Shown: positions 1 through 5,360, counted from the first letter of the stretch. The stretch: 5,405 nt of DNA from Clostridia bacterium (GCA_016295665.1 JAEDKS010000157.1:1-5405); one strand, 5' to 3'. Numbers and translations: made by a program. The notes: a model not told the origin generated them from the sequence alone.

Positions 1-317
1 ATCAGGCTGGTGGCGATGGTGCAGACGATGATGGGCAGGCTCTGCGCGCCGGTCTGCAGCACCACCGACAGGTTCAGGCCGAAGCCCAGCAGCACCACGG
101 CCCACTGAAGAATCTTCTTGCTGGTGAACTTGATGCCGCTTTGGAAGTCGCCCTTGTCCTTCCAGAGCAGCGTGATGACCATGCCCGCCAGGATGGCGAA
201 CACCGGCCCGCCAATGACCGGCACCAGCTTGCCCAGGAAATGGGCGGGCACCGCGATGACCAGGCACACCAGCAGCCCCTTCCAGAGCCCGGAGAGCGTG
301 CCAAGAACCTTTTTCAT
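1..317 (-). CDS. YeiH/UPF0324-family putative sulfate exporter, membrane protein (3' end outside window)
   Basis: The first 105 codons of a membrane protein gene are present; it runs off the left edge without a stop. The start is ATG at 317-315, preceded by AAAAGGAG (335-328) with a 10-nt gap. Hydrophobic segments lie at about residues 12-30, 32-52 and 70-86. The stretches IGGPVFAILAGM (about 35-46) and KKILQWAVVLLGFGLNLS (about 67-84) are what I recognise as the signature of the YeiH/UPF0324 (Cons_hypoth698) family. That family consists of multi-helix inner-membrane proteins of roughly 330-350 residues, often annotated as putative sulfate exporters on limited experimental evidence. About one third of the protein is therefore visible. 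It has its own promoter (403-375) behind the terminator of the ABC operon, so it is a separate transcription unit in the same direction. Family call is confident; substrate is not. Confidence 0.88.
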   Translation of the reverse strand, partial: MKKVLGTLSGLWKGLLVCLVIAVPAHFLGKLVPVIGGPVFAILAGMVITLLWKDKGDFQSGIKFTSKKILQWAVVLLGFGLNLSVVLQTGAQSLPIIVCTIATSL

Positions 318-342
318 GTGCAACCGACTCCTTTTCTTCCGT

Positions 343-365
343 ATCCGACGGATCGTGCCACACGA
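343..365 (-). promoter_or_regulatory. Two adjoining short palindromes at the start of the YeiH-family leader
   Basis: ATCCG-A-CGGAT (343-353) is a perfect 5-bp inverted repeat around one base. TCGTG-CCA-CACGA (353-365) is a perfect 5-bp inverted repeat around three bases, sharing base 353 with the first. They fall just downstream of the expected transcription start near 368. This would suit a repressor site or a small 5' hairpin. Each is short enough to occur by chance, so the regulatory role is only a suggestion. Confidence 0.3.
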
Positions 366-374
366 CCCTTCAAC

Positions 375-403
375 ACTTTACCATCGGAGGGAGCCGCTGT
401 CAA
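375..403 (-). promoter_or_regulatory. Sigma-A promoter of the YeiH-family gene
   Basis: Read on the minus strand, a perfect -35 TTGACA (403-398) is separated by exactly 17 nt from a -10 TAAAGT (380-375). A TG one base upstream of the -10 gives an extended -10 (TGGTAAAGT). The expected start of transcription is near 368, leaving a leader of about 50 nt that holds the RBS at 335-328. The promoter sits between the upstream terminator (435-416) and the start codon at 317. Confidence 0.85.
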
Positions 404-415
404 TGGGATGATGCG

Positions 416-435
416 AAAAAGCCGCTCAGCGCGGC
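416..435 (-). terminator. Intrinsic terminator of the ABC operon
   Basis: On the minus strand GCCGC (435-431), a 5-nt loop and GCGGC (425-421) are followed at once by TTTTT (420-416). The stem is short but wholly G-C. The TGA stop of the DUF3793 gene (428-426) lies in the hairpin loop. It separates the ABC operon from the promoter of the YeiH-family gene. With only five base pairs and five T residues it may let some transcripts read through. Confidence 0.6.
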
Positions 436-974
436 ACGGTCAGCTGTACGATGTCCCGTCCCCGGGAGAACTGCTCGAGGTACAGCCGCGTGCAGCGCTG
501 ATAGCGGTCAAAGCGCTGCCGGGCCCGCTCCGGGTCGCCGTAGACCCTCCAGCAGCCCGTGAGCGTCGCTTCGCCCCGGCGGTGCATGAAGCCGTCCACG
601 TCCTCCGGGGGATAGCCCAGAAAGAGCCCGATTTCATGCGGGAACGGCCCGCCCCCGCGCAGAAGCGCCATGAGATGAAGAAGGCAGCGGGCATCCGCGC
701 CGCAGGGATAGCCGCAGGCGCGCAGGATGCGCACCGCGCCCTCCTCCGCCAGGTCGCGCCGAAGCAGGGACGGGCGGTAGACGTACACCAGACAGCGCCC
801 CTGCCTGTAGCGCAGCGGCAGGACGCGCAGTCCCTTGCCGCCCAGCCGCCGGTTCAGGCTGCGCAGCCAGTCATGCAGCGCGTCCCGGGCGTGATCCTCG
901 CAGGAGAACAGGCTTCCCGTCTTGAGGGAGGCCAGCGTGGGGGCGCAGAAACGGACGAGCAGCTCATCGGGCAT
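426..974 (-). CDS. DUF3793 family protein
   Basis: This is a 182-residue soluble protein of unknown function; I recognise the DUF3793 family from several conserved blocks. They are LLVRFCAPTLASLKTGSLFS (about 5-24), GLRVLPLR (48-55), LVYVYRP (62-68) and FPHEIGLFLGYPPEDV (111-126). A WRVYGD block follows (142-147), then a C-terminal part ending in QLTV. No signal peptide or membrane segment is visible. Cysteines are frequent: C10, C25, C61, C87, C91, C97, C141 and C151, including a CX3CX5C cluster at 87-97. The start ATG (974-972) has AAGGAGGG (987-980) 5 nt upstream. It is the last gene of the operon, 93 nt after the HMA gene, and its stop lies in the terminator. From memory, relatives occur in Firmicutes near flavodoxin or iron-uptake genes, which would fit the neighbours here. 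The biochemical role is unknown. Confidence 0.88.
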   Translation of the reverse strand: MPDELLVRFCAPTLASLKTGSLFSCEDHARDALHDWLRSLNRRLGGKGLRVLPLRYRQGRCLVYVYRPSLLRRDLAEEGAVRILRACGYPCGADARCLLHLMALLRGGGPFPHEIGLFLGYPPEDVDGFMHRRGEATLTGCWRVYGDPERARQRFDRYQRCTRLYLEQFSRGRDIVQLTVPR

Positions 975-1067
975 GGAATCCCTCCTTCGCGCCGGATGTG
1001 CCCGGCAGGGACAGGATGCCCGAAGGCACCGGTTTCATGCGCCCAGGGGCGCTGCCGGGGCCCTGCG
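975..1067 (-). other. Intercistronic gap with three tandem hairpins
   Basis: This is the largest gap inside the operon. Three inverted repeats follow one another. GCGCCC-AG-GGGCGC (1039-1052) folds in RNA as a 5-bp stem with a CCUG loop. GGUGCC-UUCG-GGCAUC (1030-1015) is a 6-bp stem including one G-U pair, with the exceptionally stable C(UUCG)G tetraloop. GCCGG-N6-CCGGC (1006-991) ends just before the DUF3793 RBS at 987-980. None is followed by a T run, so they do not look like terminators. They could stabilise or process the mRNA, or tune DUF3793 translation. Confidence 0.5.
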
Positions 1068-1322
1068 TCAGCGGCGGAACAGGGAGAAGCCCTTCCTTTC
1101 CCAGGGCTCCTGACGCACCGAGGAAACGGTGTAGCCCGTCGCGCCGATGACCTCCCGCAGCCGCGCCTCCTCCAGCGGCGCCTCCGAGAGGATCTCCGTC
1201 TCGCCCTTCCGGTGGGAGGACGTGACCTTCTTCACCGGGAACGCCCGGCGCACCGCGTCGTTCACATGGGCTTCGCACATGCCGCAGGCCATGCCCTGCA
1301 CCTGAAGAACCGTCCGTATCAT
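1068..1322 (-). CDS. Small heavy-metal-associated (HMA) domain protein, CopZ/metallochaperone-like
   Basis: This 84-residue soluble protein has one ferredoxin-like HMA domain. The metal site is the GMACGMC stretch (residues 10-16), with ligands C13 and C16 (CXXC) at the usual place after the first beta strand. The domain continues through LEEARLREVIGATGY (about 50-64), the typical last helix. A basic tail of about 15 residues ends in RKGFSLFRR and is not part of the core fold. HMA proteins of this size normally bind Cu(I) or other soft metals and pass them to a membrane transporter. Here no P-type ATPase is adjacent, so the partner may be the ABC pair, the YbaN protein or a protein encoded elsewhere. 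The start ATG (1322-1320) has AGGAGG (1335-1330) with a 7-nt spacer. The gene follows the YbaN gene by 27 nt. Family assignment is strong; metal identity is not readable. Confidence 0.9.
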   Translation of the reverse strand: MIRTVLQVQGMACGMCEAHVNDAVRRAFPVKKVTSSHRKGETEILSEAPLEEARLREVIGATGYTVSSVRQEPWERKGFSLFRR

Positions 1323-1349
1323 ACGATGACCTCCTGTTCGATGGTCGTG

Positions 1350-1724
1350 TCAGGCGTCCTCCCGCAGGGTGCGGATGCCGAAGCAGAAGTAGAGCACATG
1401 GAACACCCAGACGCAGGCCAGCACGACGCGGCCCACGGGCACCTGATGCATGACGATGAAGCCGAGGGTCATCAGCGCCGTGACGGTGACCATGATGCGA
1501 ACCTTGGCGGCGCGGGTCATGCCGCGTCCCTGCACATAGCTTTCCAGATTCTCCCGGTACAGCCGGGTGCCGGTGAACCAGCGGTGCAGCCGCCGGGAGC
1601 TGCGGGCGAAGCAGCAGGCCGCCAGCAGCAGGAAGGGGACGGTGGGCAGCAGCGGCAGCACGGCACCCAGCGCGCCGAGCCCCAGGCCGAGGCAGCCGAG
1701 GATGAGATAGAGCATGCGTTTCAT
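1350..1724 (-). CDS. YbaN/DUF454 family small membrane protein
   Basis: This 124-residue membrane protein carries the DUF454 hallmark GAVLPLLPTVPFLLLAACCFARSS near residues 20-43, followed by a charged stretch with W49. Predicted membrane spans are about 5-21, 24-40, 75-92 and 98-115; the first two may form a hairpin around the LPLLPTVP turn. It has no cleavable signal and no enzyme motif. The molecular function of DUF454 proteins is not established; E. coli YbaN is the namesake. Its place between the ABC half-transporters and the CXXC protein suggests a helper role in the same transport or metal-handling process (inference). The start ATG (1724-1722) is preceded by AGGAGG (1738-1733) with an 8-nt spacer, and the gene begins 43 nt after the ABC-2 stop codon. 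Confidence 0.9.
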   Translation of the reverse strand: MKRMLYLILGCLGLGLGALGAVLPLLPTVPFLLLAACCFARSSRRLHRWFTGTRLYRENLESYVQGRGMTRAAKVRIMVTVTALMTLGFIVMHQVPVGRVVLACVWVFHVLYFCFGIRTLREDA

Positions 1725-1767
1725 GAGGCTTTCCTCCTGTTCTGTCTTTGGTCGGAAGGGGCCCGGG

Positions 1768-3423
1768 TCAGCTCAGACGACCGCTTTCCACGGCGTACAC
1801 CTGATCCGCGATGCCCATGGTGGAGCGGCGGTGGGAGACCAGCACCACGGTGCTGCCCTGGCTGTTCTCCTTCAGGGAGCGGAGAATGACGGCCTCGTTC
1901 AGGCTGTCCAGGTTGCTGGTGGGCTCGTCCAGGAGCAGGAGGGGCGCGTCGTGCAGGAAGGCGCGGGCAAGCCCGATGCGCTGCCGCTCGCCGCTGGACA
2001 GGCTGTCGCCCAGCTCCGCCACGGGGGTCTCGTAGCCCTGCGGCAGCTGCGTGATGAAGTCGTGAACCGAGGCCCGGCGGCAGGCGTCCTCCAGCTCCGC
2101 CTGGGTGGCGTCGGGCCTGGCGATGCGCAGGTTCCGGGCGATGCTGTCGTGGAACAGGTGGGTGTCCTGGGTGACGAAGGACTCCATGCACCGCAGGTCG
2201 GTGGTGTTGATGCGCTCCACGCTGCGCCCGGAGAGCCGGATTTCGCCCTGCTCCACCCGCCAGAACCGCATCAGCAGCCGCAGCAGGGTGGACTTTCCGC
2301 TGCCGCTGCGCCCGGTGATGCCCACGACGCTGCCGCGGGGGATGGTCAGGGAGACGCCGGAGAGAACCTCCTCGTCCCCATAGGCGAAGGACACGTCATC
2401 CACCTCGGCGCCGGTGAAGGCGGTGGCGGGCTGACCGGTCACGTCCGGCGTCACGGGCACGTCGTCGAGGATGTCCAGCACCCGGTTCCCGGCGGCGAAG
2501 GTGCTCTGCAGGGTGCTGCCCAGCCCCGCCAGCGCCACCGCGGGGCCGAAGGAGCTCATCAGGGCCAGCACGGAAAGCACCGCGCCGCCGAAGGAGATCG
2601 CGCCGGCGCTGCAGAGCGCGGCGGATGCCAGAAGCATCGCCAGGTCGAAGAACAGCAGCACCGCGCCGGTCAGGGCGCTTCCGGCACCGGCGGCGCGCTT
2701 CATGCGCTCCTCGTCGGCGGAGAGCGCGTCGGTGCGGCGGCGCAGCTCCTCCAGCCGCGCCTGTCCCTGCCCGTACTGCAGCGTCTCATTCAGCCCCCGC
2801 AGGCTGCACAGCACGAAGCTGGACAGCTCCCCGGAGCCCTGACGGAACCGGGCGCCGCTCTCGCCGCTCAGGCGGGAGATGAGCACCGGCAGCGCGCCGC
2901 CCACGGTCAGATAGGCCGCTGCCGCCAGCGCGCCCAGCGCCGGATGGAGGCGGGTCAGGAAGGCGATCATGAGCCCGCAGAACAGCACCGCGATGGCGGC
3001 GGGGGAGATGGTGTGGGCGTAGAACACCTCCAGCAGTTCGATGTCGCTGGTGATGAGGGAGATCAGGTCACCCTTGTCCCGGCCCTCCAGCCGGGCGGGG
3101 CACAGGCGGCGCAGCGCACCGAACACCCGGTCGCGGAGCAGCGCCAGAAGCCGGAAGGCGATGAAGTGGTTGCAGGCCTGCTCCCCGTAGCGCAGCCCGG
3201 CCCGGAGGACGGCAAACAGCGCCATGCAGAGGAAGGCGGTGCCCAGGGCGACGCCCATGCCCTGCCCCAGGGCGTCCAGCAGGGCATAGCCCGCCAGCAC
3301 GGTGATGAAGGTGGCGCACAGGTGTCCCGCCAGCCCCATGAGAATCGCCAGCAGCATGAAGCCCGTCAGCGGCTTCACCAGACCGATCAGACGGCCCATG
3401 ACCTTCAGATGACCGCGCCTCAT
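1768..3423 (-). CDS. ABC transporter half, fused permease and ATPase (subunit 2, CydC/IrtB-like)
   Basis: This 551-residue protein has an N-terminal six-helix exporter-fold membrane domain (about 1-310) and a C-terminal nucleotide-binding domain (about 338-551). Visible motifs are Walker A GRSGSGKST (371-379), Q-loop Q419 in VTQD, signature LSSGE (475-479, instead of LSGGQ), Walker B LLLLDE with catalytic E500, D-loop SNLD and switch H531. It ends only 20 residues after the switch histidine, lacking the usual C-terminal GTHEELL-type segment that subunit 1 has. I chose the ATG at 3423-3421 because it overlaps the upstream stop in an ATGA and has GGAGG (3435-3431) 7 nt ahead. An in-frame ATG at 3474 would add 17 residues but overlap the previous gene by 55 nt. 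It almost certainly pairs with subunit 1. Substrate and direction are unknown; the fold fits CydDC-type exporters as well as IrtAB/YbtPQ-type siderophore importers. Confidence 0.92.
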   Translation of the reverse strand: MRRGHLKVMGRLIGLVKPLTGFMLLAILMGLAGHLCATFITVLAGYALLDALGQGMGVALGTAFLCMALFAVLRAGLRYGEQACNHFIAFRLLALLRDRVFGALRRLCPARLEGRDKGDLISLITSDIELLEVFYAHTISPAAIAVLFCGLMIAFLTRLHPALGALAAAAYLTVGGALPVLISRLSGESGARFRQGSGELSSFVLCSLRGLNETLQYGQGQARLEELRRRTDALSADEERMKRAAGAGSALTGAVLLFFDLAMLLASAALCSAGAISFGGAVLSVLALMSSFGPAVALAGLGSTLQSTFAAGNRVLDILDDVPVTPDVTGQPATAFTGAEVDDVSFAYGDEEVLSGVSLTIPRGSVVGITGRSGSGKSTLLRLLMRFWRVEQGEIRLSGRSVERINTTDLRCMESFVTQDTHLFHDSIARNLRIARPDATQAELEDACRRASVHDFITQLPQGYETPVAELGDSLSSGERQRIGLARAFLHDAPLLLLDEPTSNLDSLNEAVILRSLKENSQGSTVVLVSHRRSTMGIADQVYAVESGRLS

Positions 3424-3439
3424 GCCCTCACCTCCCTTT
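3420..3439 (-). promoter_or_regulatory. ATGA stop-start overlap with strong RBS, coupling the two ABC genes
   Basis: On the minus strand AAAGGGAGGTGA (3439-3428) precedes ATGA (3423-3420). The ATG starts ABC subunit 2 and the TGA ends subunit 1. The RBS lies inside the last codons of subunit 1. This favours near equal synthesis of the two subunits through translational coupling and settles the start of the second gene. Confidence 0.85.
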
Positions 3440-5144
3440 CCGTGTAGGCCTCCAGGGCCTGCTGTGTGCGCCACATCCCGGCGTAGTGCCCGCCCCGGGC
3501 CAGCAGCGCCTCATGGGTGCCGGACTCGACGATCTGCCCGTCCGATAGCACATGGATGCAGTCGGCTCCAGCCACGTTGACCAGCCGGTGGGAGATCAGC
3601 AGCACCGTGCGCGTCCGCGCAAGGCGGTGAATCAGCGCCATGATGTCGTTCTCGCTCTCCGCGTCGATGCCGGAGGTGGCCTCGTCGAAGATGAGCACCG
3701 GGCTGTCGTGGAGCAGGGCCCTCGCCAGGGCCAGCCGCTGCCGCTGCCCGCCGGACAGGTTGGCGGCGTCCTCGGTCAGGGGCGTGTCCAGCCCCCGCTC
3801 CGCCCGCAGGAAATCCGCCAGCTTCACCTGCTCCAGCACCGCCCAGAGCCGGTCGTCCCCGGCCTGCGGCGCGCCCATGCGCAGGTTGTCCCGCACGGTG
3901 CCCTTAAAGAGGAAGGCATTGTGTCCCACGCTTGTCACGGTGCGCAGCAGCGCCTCCTCGGATATTTCGCCCAGCGGCACGCCACCCAGGGTCACGCTGC
4001 CGGAGAAGGAACGGCGGCGTCCCGTCAGGATGGCGGCGAGGGTGGACTTGCCGCAGCCGCTGCTGCCCACGATGGCGGTGAAGCTGCCCTGCTGCAGGGT
4101 CAGATCGACGCCCCGCAGCACCTCCCGGCTGTCGTCGTAGGCAAAGCGCAGCCCACGCGCCTCGATCAGGCAGCCCTCCGGCGTGCGCGTGCCACGGGCG
4201 GGCTCCGGCAGGTCGAGCAGGCGGAAGATCTTGTCACTGGCTGCCATGCCGTTCATGGCGATATGGAAGAAGCTCCCCAGCTGCCGCATGGGCAGGAAGA
4301 AATCCGCCGCCAGCAGCACGATCAGCAGGGCGCCGCCCACGCTCACCGCGCCGTCGCGCAGCTGCAGCACCGCCATGACCATGCCCAGCGCCGCGCCGCC
4401 GTAGGCGATCAGATCCATGATGGTGATGGAGTTGAGCTGCATGGTCAGCACCTTCATGGTGATGCGGCGGAAGCGCTCGCTCTCCTCGTTCATCTCCTGA
4501 TGGCGCAGCCCGTCGGTCTGGTAGATTTTCAGGGTGGTCAGCCCCTGCAGGTTCTCCAGAAAGGTGTCGCCCAGCTGGGTGTACTGCCCCCAGTAGCGGG
4601 CGAGCAGCTTCTTGGCCCAGGTCTGCACCGCAGCGATGGCGACGGGAATCAGCGGCACGCAGATCAGCAGCACCAGCGCCGCGGGCACGCTGACGAAGCA
4701 CAGCACGACGAACAGCGTCACCGGCGCCAGCATGGCGTAGAAGAACTGGGGCAGGTAGGCGCCGAAGTAGGTCTCCAGCTGGTCAATGCCCTCTACGGCC
4801 ACCTGCACCACCTCGGAGGTGCGCACCTGCTCCCCGCAGGAGGCGCCCAGCCGCAGCAGCTTCTGATAGATGGCCTCCCGCAGCGTCCGCTTCACCGCCC
4901 GCGAGGACAGAAAGCCCATCCGGCTGGCGCCCACCGTGCAGAGAAAGCGCACGACCAGCGCCGCCAACCCGACGAGCACCACGGGAAGCACGGCGGCATC
5001 CCCCCGGAGCAGCCCTTCCAGCAGACGGGCGACGCTGCCCATCAGCACGATGTTCATCACCAGCGGACACCACTGCAGGGCCACGTTCCCCGCCACGTAC
5101 CTCCTGCTCTCCGGCACCGTGCCGATGAGCCGTCTGTTGATCAT
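3420..5144 (-). CDS. ABC transporter half, fused permease and ATPase (subunit 1, CydD/IrtA-like)
   Basis: This 574-residue half-transporter has an exporter-fold membrane domain (about 15-310; clear helices near 20-40, 50-72, 135-153, 156-175, 245-262 and 269-285) and a nucleotide-binding domain (about 326-565). Motifs: Walker A GSSGCGKST (360-368), signature LSGGQ (463-467), Walker B VLIFDE with E488, D-loop SGIDAES and switch H519. The Q-loop glutamine is replaced by histidine: SVGHNAFLF puts H408 where Q is expected. I believe relatives in this clostridial group share this, but could not check. GGAGGG (5161-5156) lies 11 nt before ATG 5144 and 8 nt before an in-frame GTG at 5147, so the protein may have one more residue. 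It is the first gene of the operon, behind a regulated-looking leader. It pairs with the next gene product to form a heterodimer. The ABC call is certain; the substrate (siderophore, metal complex, thiol or haem-related) is open. Confidence 0.93.
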   Translation of the reverse strand: MINRRLIGTVPESRRYVAGNVALQWCPLVMNIVLMGSVARLLEGLLRGDAAVLPVVLVGLAALVVRFLCTVGASRMGFLSSRAVKRTLREAIYQKLLRLGASCGEQVRTSEVVQVAVEGIDQLETYFGAYLPQFFYAMLAPVTLFVVLCFVSVPAALVLLICVPLIPVAIAAVQTWAKKLLARYWGQYTQLGDTFLENLQGLTTLKIYQTDGLRHQEMNEESERFRRITMKVLTMQLNSITIMDLIAYGGAALGMVMAVLQLRDGAVSVGGALLIVLLAADFFLPMRQLGSFFHIAMNGMAASDKIFRLLDLPEPARGTRTPEGCLIEARGLRFAYDDSREVLRGVDLTLQQGSFTAIVGSSGCGKSTLAAILTGRRRSFSGSVTLGGVPLGEISEEALLRTVTSVGHNAFLFKGTVRDNLRMGAPQAGDDRLWAVLEQVKLADFLRAERGLDTPLTEDAANLSGGQRQRLALARALLHDSPVLIFDEATSGIDAESENDIMALIHRLARTRTVLLISHRLVNVAGADCIHVLSDGQIVESGTHEALLARGGHYAGMWRTQQALEAYTEREVRA

Positions 5145-5182
5145 CACCGAAGCATCCCTCCGCCTGATTCAGCTTCCGGAAA

Positions 5183-5200
5183 AGTTAGTAAAGACTAACC
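5183..5200 (-). promoter_or_regulatory. Operator-like inverted repeat, copy 1 (in the leader)
   Basis: On the plus strand it reads AGTTAG-TAAAGA-CTAACC. The inner 16 bases, GTTAGT-AAAG-ACTAAC (5184-5199), form a perfect 6-bp inverted repeat. It shares the AGTTAR-N6-YTAACY layout with copy 2, exactly 60 bp away. It lies in the transcribed leader between the 26-nt hairpin and the RBS, so it could act as a roadblock operator or as a small RNA hairpin. Confidence 0.6.
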
Positions 5201-5214
5201 TTGGAACCGGAGGA

Positions 5215-5240
5215 AGCGCTGCCCCGGAACGGACAGCGCT
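5215..5240 (-). promoter_or_regulatory. Strong hairpin in the 5' leader of the ABC operon
   Basis: In the mRNA, AGCGCUGUCC (5240-5231), the loop GUUCCG (5230-5225) and GGGCAGCGCU (5224-5215) form a 10-bp stem with a single G-U pair. It begins about 10 nt after the predicted transcription start and has no T run behind it, so it is not a normal terminator. A 5' hairpin of this strength could protect the transcript from decay or take part in a leader switch. Confidence 0.55.
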
Positions 5241-5242
5241 GA

Positions 5243-5260
5243 AGTTAACCGCGTTTAACT
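5243..5260 (-). promoter_or_regulatory. Operator-like inverted repeat, copy 2 (overlaps the -10 element)
   Basis: On the plus strand it reads AGTTAA-CCGCGT-TTAACT: perfect 6-bp arms around a 6-bp centre whose middle CGCG is also symmetric, so 16 of 18 positions are palindromic. It covers three bases of the -10 box (5263-5258) and the likely transcription start near 5251. This is a classic place for a repressor. The regulator is not encoded in this window; TetR-, MarR- or DtxR-type dimers are all possible. Confidence 0.68.
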
Positions 5261-5286
5261 ATAACATGGCGGCGAACCGGTGTCAA
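5258..5286 (-). promoter_or_regulatory. Sigma-A promoter of the ABC operon
   Basis: On the minus strand a perfect -35 TTGACA (5286-5281) is followed, after exactly 17 nt, by the -10 TATAGT (5263-5258). A TG one base upstream gives the extended form TGTTATAGT. A promoter this close to consensus should be strong unless repressed, which fits an overlapping operator. Transcription should start near 5251, giving a leader of about 105 nt before the start codon at 5144. Confidence 0.88.
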
Positions 5287-5332
5287 GAGGGATTTCAGGC
5301 AGGGGGTGCGGACGGATGATCCGAGACGCACG

Positions 5333-5358
5333 AAAAAAGCCTGCGGTCTGCAGGCTTT
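5333..5358 (-). terminator. Intrinsic terminator behind the tRNA-Thr gene
   Basis: On the minus strand AAAGCCTGC (5358-5350), loop AGACC (5349-5345) and GCAGGCTTT (5344-5336) make a perfect 9-bp stem whose T stretch spans 5338-5333. It begins only 2 nt after the CCA end of the tRNA and isolates the tRNA transcript from the ABC operon promoter 47 nt further on. The 46 bases between this terminator and the -35 box show no gene or clear signal. Confidence 0.9.
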
Positions 5359-5360
5359 GC

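Noticed and set aside
141..1889. Very long open frame on the plus strand (about 580 codons) across the YbaN, HMA and DUF3793 genes
   Set aside because: The translation is rich in Ala, Gly, Gln, His and Arg with no domain or consistent RBS. It lies antisense to three recognised genes; GC-rich coding sequence often leaves the opposite strand open.
1714..3447. Long plus-strand open frame (about 577 codons) opposite ABC subunit 2
   Set aside because: Low-complexity Gln/Ala/Gly/His-rich product, fully antisense to a protein with every ABC motif.
3424..3474. 17-residue N-terminal extension of ABC subunit 2 from an upstream ATG
   Set aside because: It would overlap subunit 1 by 55 nt, while the ATGA start at 3423 has a strong RBS at correct spacing and the extension has a Gly-rich, non-family sequence.
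3552..5198. Long plus-strand open frame (about 548 codons) opposite ABC subunit 1
   Set aside because: Same shadow effect; no recognisable domain, and the minus-strand reading is certain.
5215..5240. Leader hairpin as an attenuator terminator
   Set aside because: The stem is strong but is followed by TCCTCCGG instead of a T run.
5145..5251. Known riboswitch or T-box in the leader of the ABC operon
   Set aside because: The leader is only about 105 nt and I see no T-box sequence, no cobalamin, SAM or other conserved riboswitch core.
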